A stretch of DNA of 29,266 bases from a virus, in IMG/VR virus record IMGVR_UViG_3300044858_003263, positions 1-29,266 of that record; one strand, given 5' to 3'. Position 1 is the first letter of the stretch; each line of letters begins with the position of its first letter. The translations under genes and the position numbers were made by a program. The notes beneath the pieces were generated by a model, which saw nothing but the letters and a program-made list of their open reading frames with translations, ran no database searches and had not been told where the DNA came from. Positions 9,630 to 18,472 of the stretch are shown here, one piece after another.

Positions 9630-10639
9630 CAGGTGTCTCCGATCGTGATGCCGGGGAATCCTTCAGACAGCCCGTTCACGCTGCGGCCCGAGTCCCAGCT
9701 TCGGACGGTGTGGCGGCGCGCCGAGCTGCCGCCGTAGGCGCGGTGCTTCACGGAAGCCATCTGCTGTGCCATGTCGCCGAAGTGCGCGGCGGCGAAGTTC
9801 GCGTCCCACGCCATCGACATGATAGAAGTCGCCGCCCACACGATGTCATTGACGACATCAGGGGGTACGCCCACGAGCTCGTCGTCGCCGTCCGCGAAAT
9901 CGGGGTGGCGGTAGTAGTAGCTGTAGCTGAGGACGTAGGCGTCGTCGGGAATCGGCCAGACGATGGCCCTGAGCTTCGGGTCCGGGTCGGTCGTCGTGAA
10001 GTGCGTCCCCGTGTCGAAGCCGCCGATGCTCAGGGAGCGCGGCGAGCCCTTCTCGAACGAGTAGCTGGGGTAGATCTCGTCGAAGCGGACGGTAGGGTCG
10101 ATCTGGTTGAGACTGACCTCATCCTCTTCGTAGTTCACTCGGACCACTTCCCGCACGGTGTCGGGCAGCAGGTACTCCGAGTAGACGAGATCGCAGGTCG
10201 TCGCGACGAAAGCCTTCGGCATCTCGATCGGGAAGTTCAAGGTCGCGAACGAGAACGTCGGTAGCGTCGTCGTGATGCGGAACGCCGTGTTGGCGTACTC
10301 CGTGTCCCCGGTCGGGACGAGACGGGCCACATAGTCCCCGGCCGTGTAGTCGGAGGCTGTGTAGCCCGTCATCGTGATGACGCCCGTCGTGTCGCCCTGA
10401 GCAGCCGTGAACGTCGCGGCAATGCTGTCCGAAACCAGCGAAGCCTTGGTGACAAGCTGCCCGTCGTGCCGCAGGTCGAACTCCCAGCGCCGGGTGCTGA
10501 GGATGTCCTCCTTGGCTTGATTCAGGGCGTTGAGCGTGGCGAAGTGCTCCGGGTTCGTACTGACGTACGAGGACACCGTGGGCTGACGCCGATAGAGCAT
10601 CACCCGGTTCAGGAGCGCAAGCGCCGTCACTCGAGCCAT
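9629..10639 (-). CDS. Head-tail connector / tail tubular protein A-like adaptor, 336 aa
   Basis: The N-terminal 50 residues (ALALLNRVMLYRR, then LNALNQAKEDIL) form a helical segment like that of podovirus adaptor (tail tubular A, gp4-type) proteins that dock on the portal. A beta-rich insert follows. A second helical segment (VPPDVVNDIVWAATSIMSMAW) then leads into a basic C-terminus. Position between capsid and beta-propeller genes fits. TAA and ATG are directly adjacent to the upstream gene. I recognise the layout rather than a diagnostic catalytic motif. Confidence 0.68.
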   Translation of the reverse strand: MARVTALALLNRVMLYRRQPTVSSYVSTNPEHFATLNALNQAKEDILSTRRWEFDLRHDGQLVTKASLVSDSIAATFTAAQGDTTGVITMTGYTASDYTAGDYVARLVPTGDTEYANTAFRITTTLPTFSFATLNFPIEMPKAFVATTCDLVYSEYLLPDTVREVVRVNYEEDEVSLNQIDPTVRFDEIYPSYSFEKGSPRSLSIGGFDTGTHFTTTDPDPKLRAIVWPIPDDAYVLSYSYYYRHPDFADGDDELVGVPPDVVNDIVWAATSIMSMAWDANFAAAHFGDMAQQMASVKHRAYGGSSARRHTVRSWDSGRSVNGLSEGFPGITIGDT

Positions 10640-11224
10640 TTACGCCCCCACCCTCTTCGGCCCGTTCTTGTCGGGCTGCGTGAGCTTGTCAAGCATCGAC
10701 TGGAGAACCTGGGCGGTGAGCTCCTGGTTCTTCGTGATCTCGACCATCTGGTCGTTGCGCGGGTCGTAGAGATGAGTCGCCTCGATCTCCGCGGGCTTGC
10801 GCGCGTCGTACCCGATCTGGACGAATCCCTTCGAGTCGCTGAACGTGTCGTACGTCTGCGACAGGTAGTCGTTCACGTCGGGGATGAACTCGGCGTCGAG
10901 GTCCGAGTTCTCGGTGAACTGGAACCAGCCGAGGTACTCCTTGTACCGGGTCGTAAAGACTTCCTGCGAGACGAGGCACCCGTTCATGTCGAGTGCGAGA
11001 TCGGCTCGCTCGGGGAAGACATCGCCGAACGTCAGCTTGTGGCCGCAATCCGTGATGAACGGGATACCGTTCCGCTTGATGACCTGATCGGAAGGGAAGT
11101 CCTTCTTGTAGGTCCGGTGGCGGAAGACTCTCCGCTCGTGGATGACTTCGTGGCCTGCGGCCATCCACTTCATCACGAGCTTCTGGTAGTCCTCATCCAT
11201 GTCGAGATATTCGGCTGCCGCCAT
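10640..11224 (-). CDS. Unknown conserved-type virion-region protein, 194 aa
   Basis: I do not recognise the family. The protein is acidic-to-neutral and soluble, with a compact N-terminal region (residues 1-60, including HEVIHERRVFRHRTYKKDF). It has isolated Cys residues near 60 and 83 that do not form a metal site. The C-terminal 45 residues form a helix and basic tail. A good AAGGAG site precedes the ATG. It sits between the decoration-like gene and the tail adaptor and is separated from the former by a hairpin at 11254-11283, so it may begin a separately controlled tail sub-operon. A head-completion role is possible but is only a positional guess. Confidence 0.7.
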   Translation of the reverse strand: MAAAEYLDMDEDYQKLVMKWMAAGHEVIHERRVFRHRTYKKDFPSDQVIKRNGIPFITDCGHKLTFGDVFPERADLALDMNGCLVSQEVFTTRYKEYLGWFQFTENSDLDAEFIPDVNDYLSQTYDTFSDSKGFVQIGYDARKPAEIEATHLYDPRNDQMVEITKNQELTAQVLQSMLDKLTQPDKNGPKRVGA

Positions 11225-11253
11225 GCGTTCGATTCTCCTTGTTGAGTGGACGT

Positions 11254-11283
11254 GGAGTGGAGCCCCTTCCGAGGCCCCACTCC
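11254..11283 (-). terminator. Hairpin between capsid and tail genes (attenuator-like)
   Basis: GGAGTGG and CCACTCC form a 7-bp perfect stem. Inside it GCC and GGC can extend pairing around the loop CCTTCCGA. No T run follows on the minus strand, so it is not a canonical terminator. It may attenuate or stabilise the highly expressed capsid transcript before the tail genes. Confidence 0.45.
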
Positions 11284-11290
11284 ATTGCCA

Positions 11291-12064
11291 CTAGGCGATG
11301 TTCAACCGGACGACGTGGTACTCAGTGTCGACCGGCAAAAGCGCCGCGATCGTTCCGAGATTGACGATCTCGGTTCGATCGGTCGTGTCCGCGTGATCCA
11401 TGGTGACGACCTGGAACGAACCAGCGTCCTCGCCGTGGTAGCAGGGCTGACCAACCGCACCGACGGCCGTGCCGAAGAGCACGTTCGCCAGACCAGTCTT
11501 CTGCACCCAGAAATACTGGCTGGTGGTGTCGCCCGCGCCGACGCTCACGAGCGTCACGCCCGCAGCAACCTCGACAGGCTGAGCCTGAGCAGTCACCGCC
11601 GCCGAGAGCTTCACGGCGTTCGAGTTCTGGACGATGGTCACGGTGGTCGACGTGGTCGTAGCGACGACCAGGGGTCGGTCCAGCGTGAACACCGTCTCGG
11701 AAGCGTGCAGCGGGTGGCTGACGATCCGATAGAGCTCGGCCTCACCCGCATCGTCGTCGATGCTGAGGTAGGCGCCTGCGTACTGGTTGTTGGAAGTCGT
11801 CGCGACGGTCACGGACTGGGTGATCGAACCGATGGCCGAAGCCACGCCGACGGCCAGCTTGTCGACGGCAGCCGCAACCGGGTCGTAGGTAACCAGCTTG
11901 CCCTTGCCAATGGCAGTGGCGCTCTGGCTACGGACGTACTCGAACGCCCGGCCATCCTGGAGATAGCCAAGGGTTCCGACTTCGTGTCGCGGCGAAGTGA
12001 CCACTTCGTAGACGGACTGAGCCGCGGTGCCGCCACCGATGAGAACGGGATTGGTATAGGACAT
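11291..12064 (-). CDS. Decoration-like head protein downstream of capsid, 257 aa
   Basis: The protein is almost entirely predicted beta structure. It is rich in Ala, Val and Thr, with alternating patterns such as TTTSTTVTIVQNSNAVKLS. It carries few charged stretches and no enzyme motif. It lies immediately after the major capsid gene with a strong AAGGAGG ribosome site, indicating high expression. Small beta-rich proteins at this place are commonly capsid decoration or cement proteins. The family itself is not certain, and a minor head protein is the alternative. Confidence 0.65.
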   Translation of the reverse strand: MSYTNPVLIGGGTAAQSVYEVVTSPRHEVGTLGYLQDGRAFEYVRSQSATAIGKGKLVTYDPVAAAVDKLAVGVASAIGSITQSVTVATTSNNQYAGAYLSIDDDAGEAELYRIVSHPLHASETVFTLDRPLVVATTTSTTVTIVQNSNAVKLSAAVTAQAQPVEVAAGVTLVSVGAGDTTSQYFWVQKTGLANVLFGTAVGAVGQPCYHGEDAGSFQVVTMDHADTTDRTEIVNLGTIAALLPVDTEYHVVRLNIA

Positions 12065-12078
12065 GATTCAATCCCTCC

Positions 12079-13122
12079 TTAAGCCGTCTGGCTCGTGACT
12101 TTGTTGTTGAACTTGCGGCCGCTGCACACCAGATTGCCCTGGAAGATGATCTTCACGCTGAAGGCATCCTGGAACGCCTGATCCATCACCGGCGTCATGT
12201 TGAACAGGGCGCCTTCCGCGTACGCCAGGAACAGCGTGTCGGTGTTGATGAAGTAGGTGTACCCACTCGGGCAGTAGGGGTCGTGGAAGACCGTGGTGTC
12301 GCGGAACTTGAGCTTCGAGAAGCCAAGCTGGCCGGTCATCGTGTCCGACGCGAACCGGACCTGCGGGACGAGCGCCGCTTCGTAGAAGAGGTACACGTCG
12401 TCCGTGGTCAGGAGCACGTTCGGGGTCACGGCACCCTCGGTCGCGTTCAGATTGGCCTTGCGCCAGTTGGCGAGGCCAGTCGCAGCGAACGAGCCGCCCG
12501 CGAACGACACCGAAGCCGGAGCCGTTCCCTTGGCCGACAGGCCGCGCGAGGTCCACTTCGAGTAGGTCGAAGCGGCCGCGCCCTGAAGGCTCGTCGAGCC
12601 CGCCGCGACGATCGAGTCGAGCGACGTGATCGCGTTGGCCGGAGAGGCCGTCGAGAACAGGTCACTCGCCACGACATCGACGAGCGCCGAGGTCGAGTCG
12701 GTCTGCTTGTGGGTCCAGAGATCCGCAAGCTGGGCCGAGCCCCGGTTGTTGCGCCGTTCAAGGCCGCTCATGATGGCGGTCGCGCCATAGAGCTTCCAGT
12801 TGGCGCGCGTGCCACGCAGCGTGTCGCTCGTGTCCGGGCTGAACGACGAGTACCCGCTCGACATGCGTCGTGCGGAACCGTTGCTATCGAGCTTGGCACG
12901 AACCTTGATCGACTCGCCGGACATCGAGCGAGCCGCCGTACCAGAAGGAGATCCGTCCGCGCCGATCTGGCCCGAAAGGACCGAACCGATCTTTCCCGCG
13001 AAGATGGAGATGCCAGGGTGAGCGTCGAGAGCATTCTCGAGAATCACCGGATGGATCGCCTCAGCGGTCGTGGAAAGGATCTCGTTCTGAGTACGGGTTT
13101 CAGTCAGATCGGCAATCGCCAT
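12079..13122 (-). CDS. Major capsid protein (HK97-fold class), 347 aa
   Basis: The gene follows the scaffold gene and has a strong AAGGGGAAAG ribosome site. The N-terminal arm (TQNEILSTTAEAIHPVILENAL) is helical, then a flexible Gly/Ser stretch follows. The core contains elements typical of capsid proteins: LWTHKQTDSTSALVDVVASDLFS, the strand VTPNVLLTTDDVYLFYEAAL, and FRDTTVFHDPYCPSGYTYFINTDTLFLAY, the last resembling the P-domain/spine region of many phage coat proteins. Length and position are right for an HK97-fold coat. The exact subfamily is not determined. Confidence 0.86.
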   Translation of the reverse strand: MAIADLTETRTQNEILSTTAEAIHPVILENALDAHPGISIFAGKIGSVLSGQIGADGSPSGTAARSMSGESIKVRAKLDSNGSARRMSSGYSSFSPDTSDTLRGTRANWKLYGATAIMSGLERRNNRGSAQLADLWTHKQTDSTSALVDVVASDLFSTASPANAITSLDSIVAAGSTSLQGAAASTYSKWTSRGLSAKGTAPASVSFAGGSFAATGLANWRKANLNATEGAVTPNVLLTTDDVYLFYEAALVPQVRFASDTMTGQLGFSKLKFRDTTVFHDPYCPSGYTYFINTDTLFLAYAEGALFNMTPVMDQAFQDAFSVKIIFQGNLVCSGRKFNNKVTSQTA

Positions 13123-13157
13123 GATCTTTCCCCTTGGTCAGAAGATTCGAGAGTGAG

Positions 13158-13952
13158 CTAGTTCCAGAAAGACTTGGGGTCCTTCCCCATCTTTGCTGTC
13201 ACAGTCTCCATGATCTCTCTTGTCATTTGCGGTGTGAGCTTTTGGCCGGACCTCACACTCACGGTATTTGCCGGAAGCGCGGCTCGCGTCGAGTGACGCG
13301 CGTCGGTGGCTTTCGACAGGACGGGTGCCTCCGTGGGCTCCGTAGTCTTCTTGGCAGCCTGAGCCAGCCGGCGCTCGTAGAGCTTTTCCTGCTGGTCGAT
13401 CAGCATCATCTTCAGCGTCTTGACGCCGGCTTCCGAGCCAAGCTGTTCGAGTTGCTGCGGCGATGCGCTGGACATGGCCTTCGTGAGCTGGTCGTGGGCC
13501 TCGCGGAAAAGCTCGTCGTCGTCTTTGAACTTTTCGAGCACCTTCTCGATGTTGACCGTCACGTTCTCTTTGTACTGGACCGTCTCGGCGCGGATCAGAC
13601 GCGCCTCGAGCTCGGCATTGCGCCGCTCCAGCGCGTCGAGCTTCGGGTCCACGCGCTCGTGCAGCGCCTTGACCTCGGGGTCGTAGAAGTCGACCGGCTC
13701 AGGCTCCGGGGCCGCGGGCTTGCCGCTGAGGTGGTTTTGGATGACCGCGACGAGATCCGGGTTGTTGCGGATCTGGTATCCGAGCGAGGCAAGCTCCGAC
13801 AGCTTCTCCGCGCCGCCGAGTGCGTCGACGTACTGCTCGAGGCTCGACAGCCGCTCGTACTTCGACTGAAGCTCGACCATCTTCGGATCGACCGCGGGCG
13901 TCTCCTGCGTCGTCTCCTGCTCGGTTCCGTTCAATTCAAGCTGCTCTTCCAT
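13158..13952 (-). CDS. Head scaffolding protein, 264 aa
   Basis: This is an acidic, helical protein upstream of the major capsid gene. It has an acidic N-terminus, heptad-like helices around residues 25-50, a Pro-rich linker, a coiled coil (DPKLDALERRNAELEARLIRAE) and a basic C-terminal segment ending in KMGKDPKSFWN. This charge layout matches scaffolding proteins, whose basic C-terminus contacts the coat protein. The ATG at 13952 overlaps the previous stop (TGATG) and has AGGAG six bases upstream. A GTG at 13955 would add one residue. Confidence 0.8.
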   Translation of the reverse strand: MEEQLELNGTEQETTQETPAVDPKMVELQSKYERLSSLEQYVDALGGAEKLSELASLGYQIRNNPDLVAVIQNHLSGKPAAPEPEPVDFYDPEVKALHERVDPKLDALERRNAELEARLIRAETVQYKENVTVNIEKVLEKFKDDDELFREAHDQLTKAMSSASPQQLEQLGSEAGVKTLKMMLIDQQEKLYERRLAQAAKKTTEPTEAPVLSKATDARHSTRAALPANTVSVRSGQKLTPQMTREIMETVTAKMGKDPKSFWN

Positions 13953-14305
13953 CACTGTCTCCTGACTCCATCGTTGTAGAGTTTGTTTCCGCCTTTGGGG
14001 GAGCCGCGATAAGAGAAGAGCTTGCCCACGTTGTCGTACATGTCGTTTCGCGAGCCGCCGTGCTTGTCCGCAGACGGCGACAGGGAAAGACCCTTCGACT
14101 TGGCGTAGGCGTTGAGTTCAGAGCGGGACGAGAACGGCTCGTCGCGCAGATGCGTGTAGGTGCGAGGTCCGCCCCACTCGAAGTCGTTGACGCGGGTGAT
14201 GAGGACGCGCATCTCGTGGCCGCAGCACTCGGGCACGTCGTCGGTCCACCGATCGTATTCCTCGGCGTCGCAGAACCGGCAGTAGTAGTCGTGGAGCATC
14301 GCCAT
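13952..14305 (-). CDS. Zinc-ribbon protein between portal and scaffold, 117 aa
   Basis: The N-terminal 35 residues form a rubredoxin/FmdB-like zinc ribbon: YYCRFC, then PECCGHEMRV, giving two Cys pairs about 17 residues apart. The remainder is basic and polar, with Gly/Lys/Ser near the end, and probably disordered. TAATG couples it to the upstream gene. Small zinc-ribbon proteins occur in this place in other phage head operons. The function is unknown; packaging or head assembly is the likely setting. Confidence 0.72.
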   Translation of the reverse strand: MAMLHDYYCRFCDAEEYDRWTDDVPECCGHEMRVLITRVNDFEWGGPRTYTHLRDEPFSSRSELNAYAKSKGLSLSPSADKHGGSRNDMYDNVGKLFSYRGSPKGGNKLYNDGVRRQ

Positions 14306-14661
14306 TACTTGCCGCCTTTCGGCCGCGAGTAGCTGCGTCCATCCTTGCCCTTGTAGACCTCGTAGCCGGCTTCTTCTTCACCCTTGATCGTCTTCGAGAA
14401 TGTCGGGTGGTTCGGATTCTTGAGAAGGAGCCCCGTCTGCGGGACGCGAGATCCCATGTGTCCGTCAGGGCCACGCTGCACGCCGTACTTCAGGGCGTTC
14501 CAGTAGTCGTAGTTGTCCTGAAAGCCGGGGCGAAGACCTCGCATTTGATCTTCTGCCCACATCGGCATGAACTGCGCGCGAGACTGAACGGCCTGCGCCT
14601 GAAGCGCAGACTGGAGGCGACGCCTCTGCTCGACCATCTGGAGAAGGGCCGCCATGTCCAT
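14305..14661 (-). CDS. Small head-operon protein of unknown function, 118 aa
   Basis: The N-terminal 35 residues are a Gln/Arg/Ala amphipathic helix. The second half holds a segment (SRVPQTGLLLKNPNHPTFSKTI, split here only for description at residues about 73-94) that I associate with conserved phage proteins beside the portal. The C-terminus is basic (YEVYKGKDGRSY, RPKGGK). The start overlaps the portal stop by one base, so translation is coupled to the portal gene. No catalytic motif is visible. Confidence 0.7.
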   Translation of the reverse strand: MDMAALLQMVEQRRRLQSALQAQAVQSRAQFMPMWAEDQMRGLRPGFQDNYDYWNALKYGVQRGPDGHMGSRVPQTGLLLKNPNHPTFSKTIKGEEEAGYEVYKGKDGRSYSRPKGGK

Positions 14662-16487
14662 CAGGTAGGCGCTCCCGTCGCGTTGGCGAGAGCCGAGGCG
14701 GACTCGAGCGGCGGGGCCTGCCCACCGCCGGGCTGGTCGCCCTGCACGCCCTCTTCGCCCATTTGCTGGGCCACGCGCTGATCGACGACGAGCTGCTGCG
14801 CGTCTTCGCCCGCGAGCGTCGCGAGGCGCTTGCCGAGGTGGACGGGATTCACGATCGGGTTCTGGAAGCCGTTCGTGACTTGCGCGAACGCGGCGACCTT
14901 GGCGAACTCGGCGCCCGGGTCAATCGGCGTCGAGGAGTTCATCTTTACGCCGTAGTCGAACTCGCCGTTCAGATCCGAGAGCGTCGCCTTCACGAAGCCG
15001 GCCTGGACCTCGGAGTCCTGAAGGAACAGGAAGTTCCCCTCGCCGATGATCGGGACGACGAACGGGCGCGCGTCTTCGGTGTTGAGAAGTGCCCGGTGTG
15101 CCGCTCGGATGATGTCAGTCCAAAAGGACTCGAACTTCGATTGGATGCGGCTCTTTGCCATCTGGCTGCCTGCGCCGATCTGGGAGGCTTCTGCCGCTGT
15201 TTGAACGTTCGCTCTTTGACCTCGATCAAAGCTGGACACACCGAGCACTTCTCGGATCTGTTCCTTGAGCTGGTACACGAGCCCGAGGAGCTGACCGTCG
15301 ATGTTGCCGATCGCCACCTCGTTGACGACGCCATCGACGGCATCGCACTCGATGAACTCGACGAGGGAGTCGGGGTTGAGAAGGTTCTCGAGCTGGCCCT
15401 CGGACGAGCCGAAGGCGTTCTTGTTGACGAAGATGATCCGGCGGATTCGATTCGTCAGAGCCTTCAGGACGGTCCAGACCTTGTTGTACATCATCAGCTC
15501 GTGCCAAATGACCTTCGGGAACGGGATCCCGAACGGGCTGTCGAGCTGTTCGTTCAGCGTGAGGATCGACGCGGGAAGCTGTCCCCATTCGAGCGGCCAG
15601 TCGCGCTCGGCGCGCACGAGCTTGTCGCTGCCGTGGCTGATGCCGAAGAACGTCCGCTTGTGGGCGTCGTAGATGACCCACTCTTCCCACATCGAGATCA
15701 TGTTCTTGTCGCCGGGCTTGGCCCCGATGACGCCCGAGTGTGTCGCGGCGGGCTTGCGCCGCTCGTGATAGGGCCGCATGTCGTAGTGGAACGTGGGCTT
15801 CCAGCCGTCCGAGCCCGTCAGCGCCGGGTTGTCTTCGATTTCCTTGCGGGATCGGTAGAGGTTCTGGAACGCGATCCAGCCGCACTCGCCGTCCATGTCG
15901 AACGAGTTGACGAGCGGGTCCATGCGGACCTGCCACGGGCGGACAAACTGAATCCACGGCAGATCGGGCGTCTGGTTCTTGAAGCGCGCGATCACCTCGC
16001 CCTTGTCGTTCTCGAACTCAACATCGGGGGTGAAGCCGTGGCGGACCATTCCGAACGGAAGGAGCAGCGAGGAGAGGAATGCGCGGTCGACCTCGCGGCG
16101 GAACTTCTTCTCGCGGATCAGCGAGGTGACGATCTTTTGGTTCAGCCACGCGCGGCGCCACGCATCTTCACCCGCCGCGGTCCCGCCGAGGGGCCGGATG
16201 ACGGGCTCGGGGTCCTGCGCGCTCGTCTGCGCGGCCACCGTGTTGATGATGCTGAAAAGAATGTTGCCAACGAACTCATCGACCTCTTCGACGGCCCGCG
16301 GCATCGAGCTCGGGAAGTCGCCCCGGAAGCCATCGAGGAACCGCATCGCCATGTAGGACGACGAGGCGCCCTGGCCCGGGTTGTTCGACATGCTGGGGAT
16401 GAGGCCCGCGTTGGCCCACTCCATGTCCGCCATTCGGAGCATGGCCTTGGCGTCTTCCACATCGACGGTCTTCTTGGGGCGTGCCAT
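14661..16487 (-). CDS. Portal protein, 608 aa
   Basis: This gene starts directly after the terminase large subunit stop. It has portal-family features: an N-terminal helical wing, the segment AWRRAWLNQKIVTSLIREKKF, a beta-rich region (LPWIQFVRPWQVRMDPLV), and the helix with SFDRGQRANVQTAAEASQIG, which resembles the conserved QTAxE helix of podovirus portals. The C-terminal 45 residues are Gln/Gly/Pro/Ala-rich and probably disordered. As a dodecameric ring it forms the DNA entry channel and docks the terminase. Length and order are typical. Confidence 0.9.
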   Translation of the reverse strand: MARPKKTVDVEDAKAMLRMADMEWANAGLIPSMSNNPGQGASSSYMAMRFLDGFRGDFPSSMPRAVEEVDEFVGNILFSIINTVAAQTSAQDPEPVIRPLGGTAAGEDAWRRAWLNQKIVTSLIREKKFRREVDRAFLSSLLLPFGMVRHGFTPDVEFENDKGEVIARFKNQTPDLPWIQFVRPWQVRMDPLVNSFDMDGECGWIAFQNLYRSRKEIEDNPALTGSDGWKPTFHYDMRPYHERRKPAATHSGVIGAKPGDKNMISMWEEWVIYDAHKRTFFGISHGSDKLVRAERDWPLEWGQLPASILTLNEQLDSPFGIPFPKVIWHELMMYNKVWTVLKALTNRIRRIIFVNKNAFGSSEGQLENLLNPDSLVEFIECDAVDGVVNEVAIGNIDGQLLGLVYQLKEQIREVLGVSSFDRGQRANVQTAAEASQIGAGSQMAKSRIQSKFESFWTDIIRAAHRALLNTEDARPFVVPIIGEGNFLFLQDSEVQAGFVKATLSDLNGEFDYGVKMNSSTPIDPGAEFAKVAAFAQVTNGFQNPIVNPVHLGKRLATLAGEDAQQLVVDQRVAQQMGEEGVQGDQPGGGQAPPLESASALANATGAPT

Positions 16488-18110
16488 CTACATGCCCGCC
16501 CGCGCGAGGCCCGAGGCCCCGCCCATCGGCACGGTCTGTCGCCGGGTCTTCTGGTGGCGAACGATTATGCGCCGCGTCTTCGCGAAGTCGGTGTCGTCGA
16601 GCTTCACGATCTTCGTGTGATGCGAAATCGGGGGATGGCTCTGGACGAAGTAGCGGGTCATGTCGTAGCCGTCGTCGCGGCCGACCATGGCGCCCGTGGC
16701 ACTCGGGTCCTTGACGCCCTCCTTGTAGGTGAGGGCATCGAACTCCTCGACAATCTCGTGGTTGTCGGAGTGGATCATCATGTAGGGCTCGCCGGTCTTC
16801 GGATTGACGGCGAGGAAGTTCATCAGCTCGAGGTGCCCGGCCTTCCGATCGGCCTGCGCCTTCTTGTCCATCTCGAAGATGGGGAGGCCCCGGCGCCGGA
16901 AGACCTCGACGACCTCGGGCTTCTTCGGGTCGCCGATCATGCGCTTGACGCGCCCTTCCCACTTGTTCTCGGCAATGATCTTCTTGACGCGATCGACGAC
17001 ATCATCGGCCGTCATGTGGTTCTCGTAGATCGAGTGGCGCAGAAAGACCTGCTGCGGACCGACCATCCAGAAGCCGACGACCGTGTAGTCCTCGTAGCCG
17101 TAGTCGAACGCGATATGCACGTCCGCGTTCTCGCACCACCGGGGCGTGTACGGGACGACGTGGGAGGGCTCGCCGCGCATACCCGTCTCGCGGCGGATGG
17201 GGACGACGCGGCCGCGGGAGAACGTCCACTGACCGCCGAACTGCTCGGCAAAGGCGTCGTCCTTCATGGCACGGCATTCGGTCAGGGCATTGAAGCAGTC
17301 GTGGCCGTTGTCGGGGCTGGGACCCTTGAGATCGTCCTGCGGGTAGATGAGGCCGGAGACGGCGCCGCCGCGGAGCTCGGCCTTCTGGTGCTCGATCCAG
17401 TACCGCTCGTACTGGTAGCCGGGGTTCGCGCGCGTCGTGAAGCTGAAGCTCTCGATCTTGAGCGCGGGGTTGCTCTTGCCGCGCTGAATCTCCTGAAAGA
17501 TCCACCGCGCGGAGTTGTCGGGGGTCGTCGGCCAGATGGACCGCTTGACGCGGGTCGAGAGGAACTTCGTCCAGACCAGCTCGGGCAGCCGGGCGGCTTC
17601 CGAGAGAATCGCCCAGTCGACCTCTTCGCCCTGAAGGACGTTGATGTTGGTCGCCGACTTGACGGTGATGATGTCCTTGACTCGTTCGTGGGTGTTCGGA
17701 TTCTCACACCAGTCGATGATGATGGTCATGTCGCCTTGCGACACGTTGTTGATCTTGCGTTCGATCTTGAACTTGAAGCCGACCGAGGCGGCCTTTTCGA
17801 CGAGATCGGTCCAGGCGTAGTCGAACTCTTTGGCGAGGACGTAGTTCGGGGCGACGATCCAGCCAATCTGGGTCTTGGCGTTGGGATCGAGCCCTTGCTG
17901 GGCCTTCGCGCCGTGGATCAGGATGTCGGGGAGAATGTCCTTCCACGCGCTGTACGACTTCGCCGTACGGGCCGGGCAGGAGACGATCTTGGTGCGGGCG
18001 CGGGAGTTGTGAAACGCATCGACGGCGGGCTCGTGCGTGCGATAGCCGAATGCACGCCAGATGAAGCGCCGGGTTTCAGCCTCGGCGGCTTCGATCTCCT
18101 GCGGCGTCAT
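16488..18110 (-). CDS. terL: Terminase large subunit (ATPase and nuclease), 540 aa
   Basis: The motor that packages DNA into the procapsid. The P-loop region near residues 45-52 reads CPARTAKS, a divergent Walker A in which the Gly before Lys is Ala. Walker B with its catalytic acid is VDWAILSEAA near residues 164-173. The C-terminal RNase H-like nuclease begins with VHIAFDYGYEDYTVVGFW near residue 332, containing the first metal-binding Asp; later acidic residues include IGDPKKPEVVEVF and MVGRDDGYD. A TTG at 18131 would add seven residues, but I prefer the ATG at 18110 with GGGAA just upstream. Its usual partner, the small subunit, lies about 3.5 kb away beyond an oppositely oriented island. 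Confidence 0.93.
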   Translation of the reverse strand: MTPQEIEAAEAETRRFIWRAFGYRTHEPAVDAFHNSRARTKIVSCPARTAKSYSAWKDILPDILIHGAKAQQGLDPNAKTQIGWIVAPNYVLAKEFDYAWTDLVEKAASVGFKFKIERKINNVSQGDMTIIIDWCENPNTHERVKDIITVKSATNINVLQGEEVDWAILSEAARLPELVWTKFLSTRVKRSIWPTTPDNSARWIFQEIQRGKSNPALKIESFSFTTRANPGYQYERYWIEHQKAELRGGAVSGLIYPQDDLKGPSPDNGHDCFNALTECRAMKDDAFAEQFGGQWTFSRGRVVPIRRETGMRGEPSHVVPYTPRWCENADVHIAFDYGYEDYTVVGFWMVGPQQVFLRHSIYENHMTADDVVDRVKKIIAENKWEGRVKRMIGDPKKPEVVEVFRRRGLPIFEMDKKAQADRKAGHLELMNFLAVNPKTGEPYMMIHSDNHEIVEEFDALTYKEGVKDPSATGAMVGRDDGYDMTRYFVQSHPPISHHTKIVKLDDTDFAKTRRIIVRHQKTRRQTVPMGGASGLARAGM

Positions 18111-18141
18111 TTCCCGCGCGGGGGCCGTCAATCGGGGCGGC

Positions 18142-18435
18142 CTACTTGCTCGTCCAGACGATCAGGTCGAAGAGCGTCGATCCCGCAGCCGAGAACGTGA
18201 CGACGCCATTCGAGATGGACGAGATCGCGCAGTTCCCGGTCGGATAGGTGGGGACCCCGGAGCTCTGCGTCCCGGTGATCGCCGTTTCGATGATGCCGAC
18301 GCGCGTGCCGAAGCCGGTGTCGTGGGTATCGCCGTTGCCCGCGACGAGGGACCAGCGGTGCATGGACGCATCGCTGAGCGGGTGGGTGAGGTTCCGCTCG
18401 GGACCCCCATAGGTAACGACGGTGGCAGCGGCCAT
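18142..18435 (-). CDS. Small beta-rich phage protein upstream of terL, 97 aa
   Basis: A compact protein of predicted beta strands (TVVTYGGPERN, RVGIIETAITGT, GVVTFSAAGSTLFDLIVWTSK) ending in a hydrophobic strand. The start has a strong GGAGGACC ribosome site, and the gene is the first of the minus-strand late block. It is divergent from the plus-strand island gene at 18574, with a 14-bp palindrome between them. I do not recognise a family. Candidates are a small virion surface protein or a head fibre component. Confidence 0.65.
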   Translation of the reverse strand: MAAATVVTYGGPERNLTHPLSDASMHRWSLVAGNGDTHDTGFGTRVGIIETAITGTQSSGVPTYPTGNCAISSISNGVVTFSAAGSTLFDLIVWTSK

Positions 18436-18458
18436 AAAGGTCCTCCGGGGGCTGTCCT

Positions 18459-18472
18459 AACGAACGTTCGTT
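18459..18472. promoter_or_regulatory. Palindromic operator candidate AACGAACGTTCGTT
   Basis: A perfect 14-bp palindrome sits in the 138-nt divergent gap between the minus-strand late block and the plus-strand island. Its core AACGAACGTTC recurs at 21423-21433 on the other side of the island, where it reads TGAAC-GAAC-GTTCA. A dimeric regulator could bind here. About two perfect 14-mers are expected by chance in a window this size, so position is the main support. Confidence 0.4.

Noticed and set aside
8010-9737. Plus-strand ORF of 575 codons opposite the beta-propeller gene
   Set aside because: Same kind of antisense shadow; the minus-strand product has a recognisable tail-protein pattern.
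14763-18200. Very long plus-strand ORF of 1145 codons opposite portal and terminase genes
   Set aside because: It is antisense to two clearly recognisable genes, is Arg/Asp/Val/Leu-rich in the way GC-rich shadows are, and has no domain or ribosome site. Codon bias of the real genes explains the open frame.
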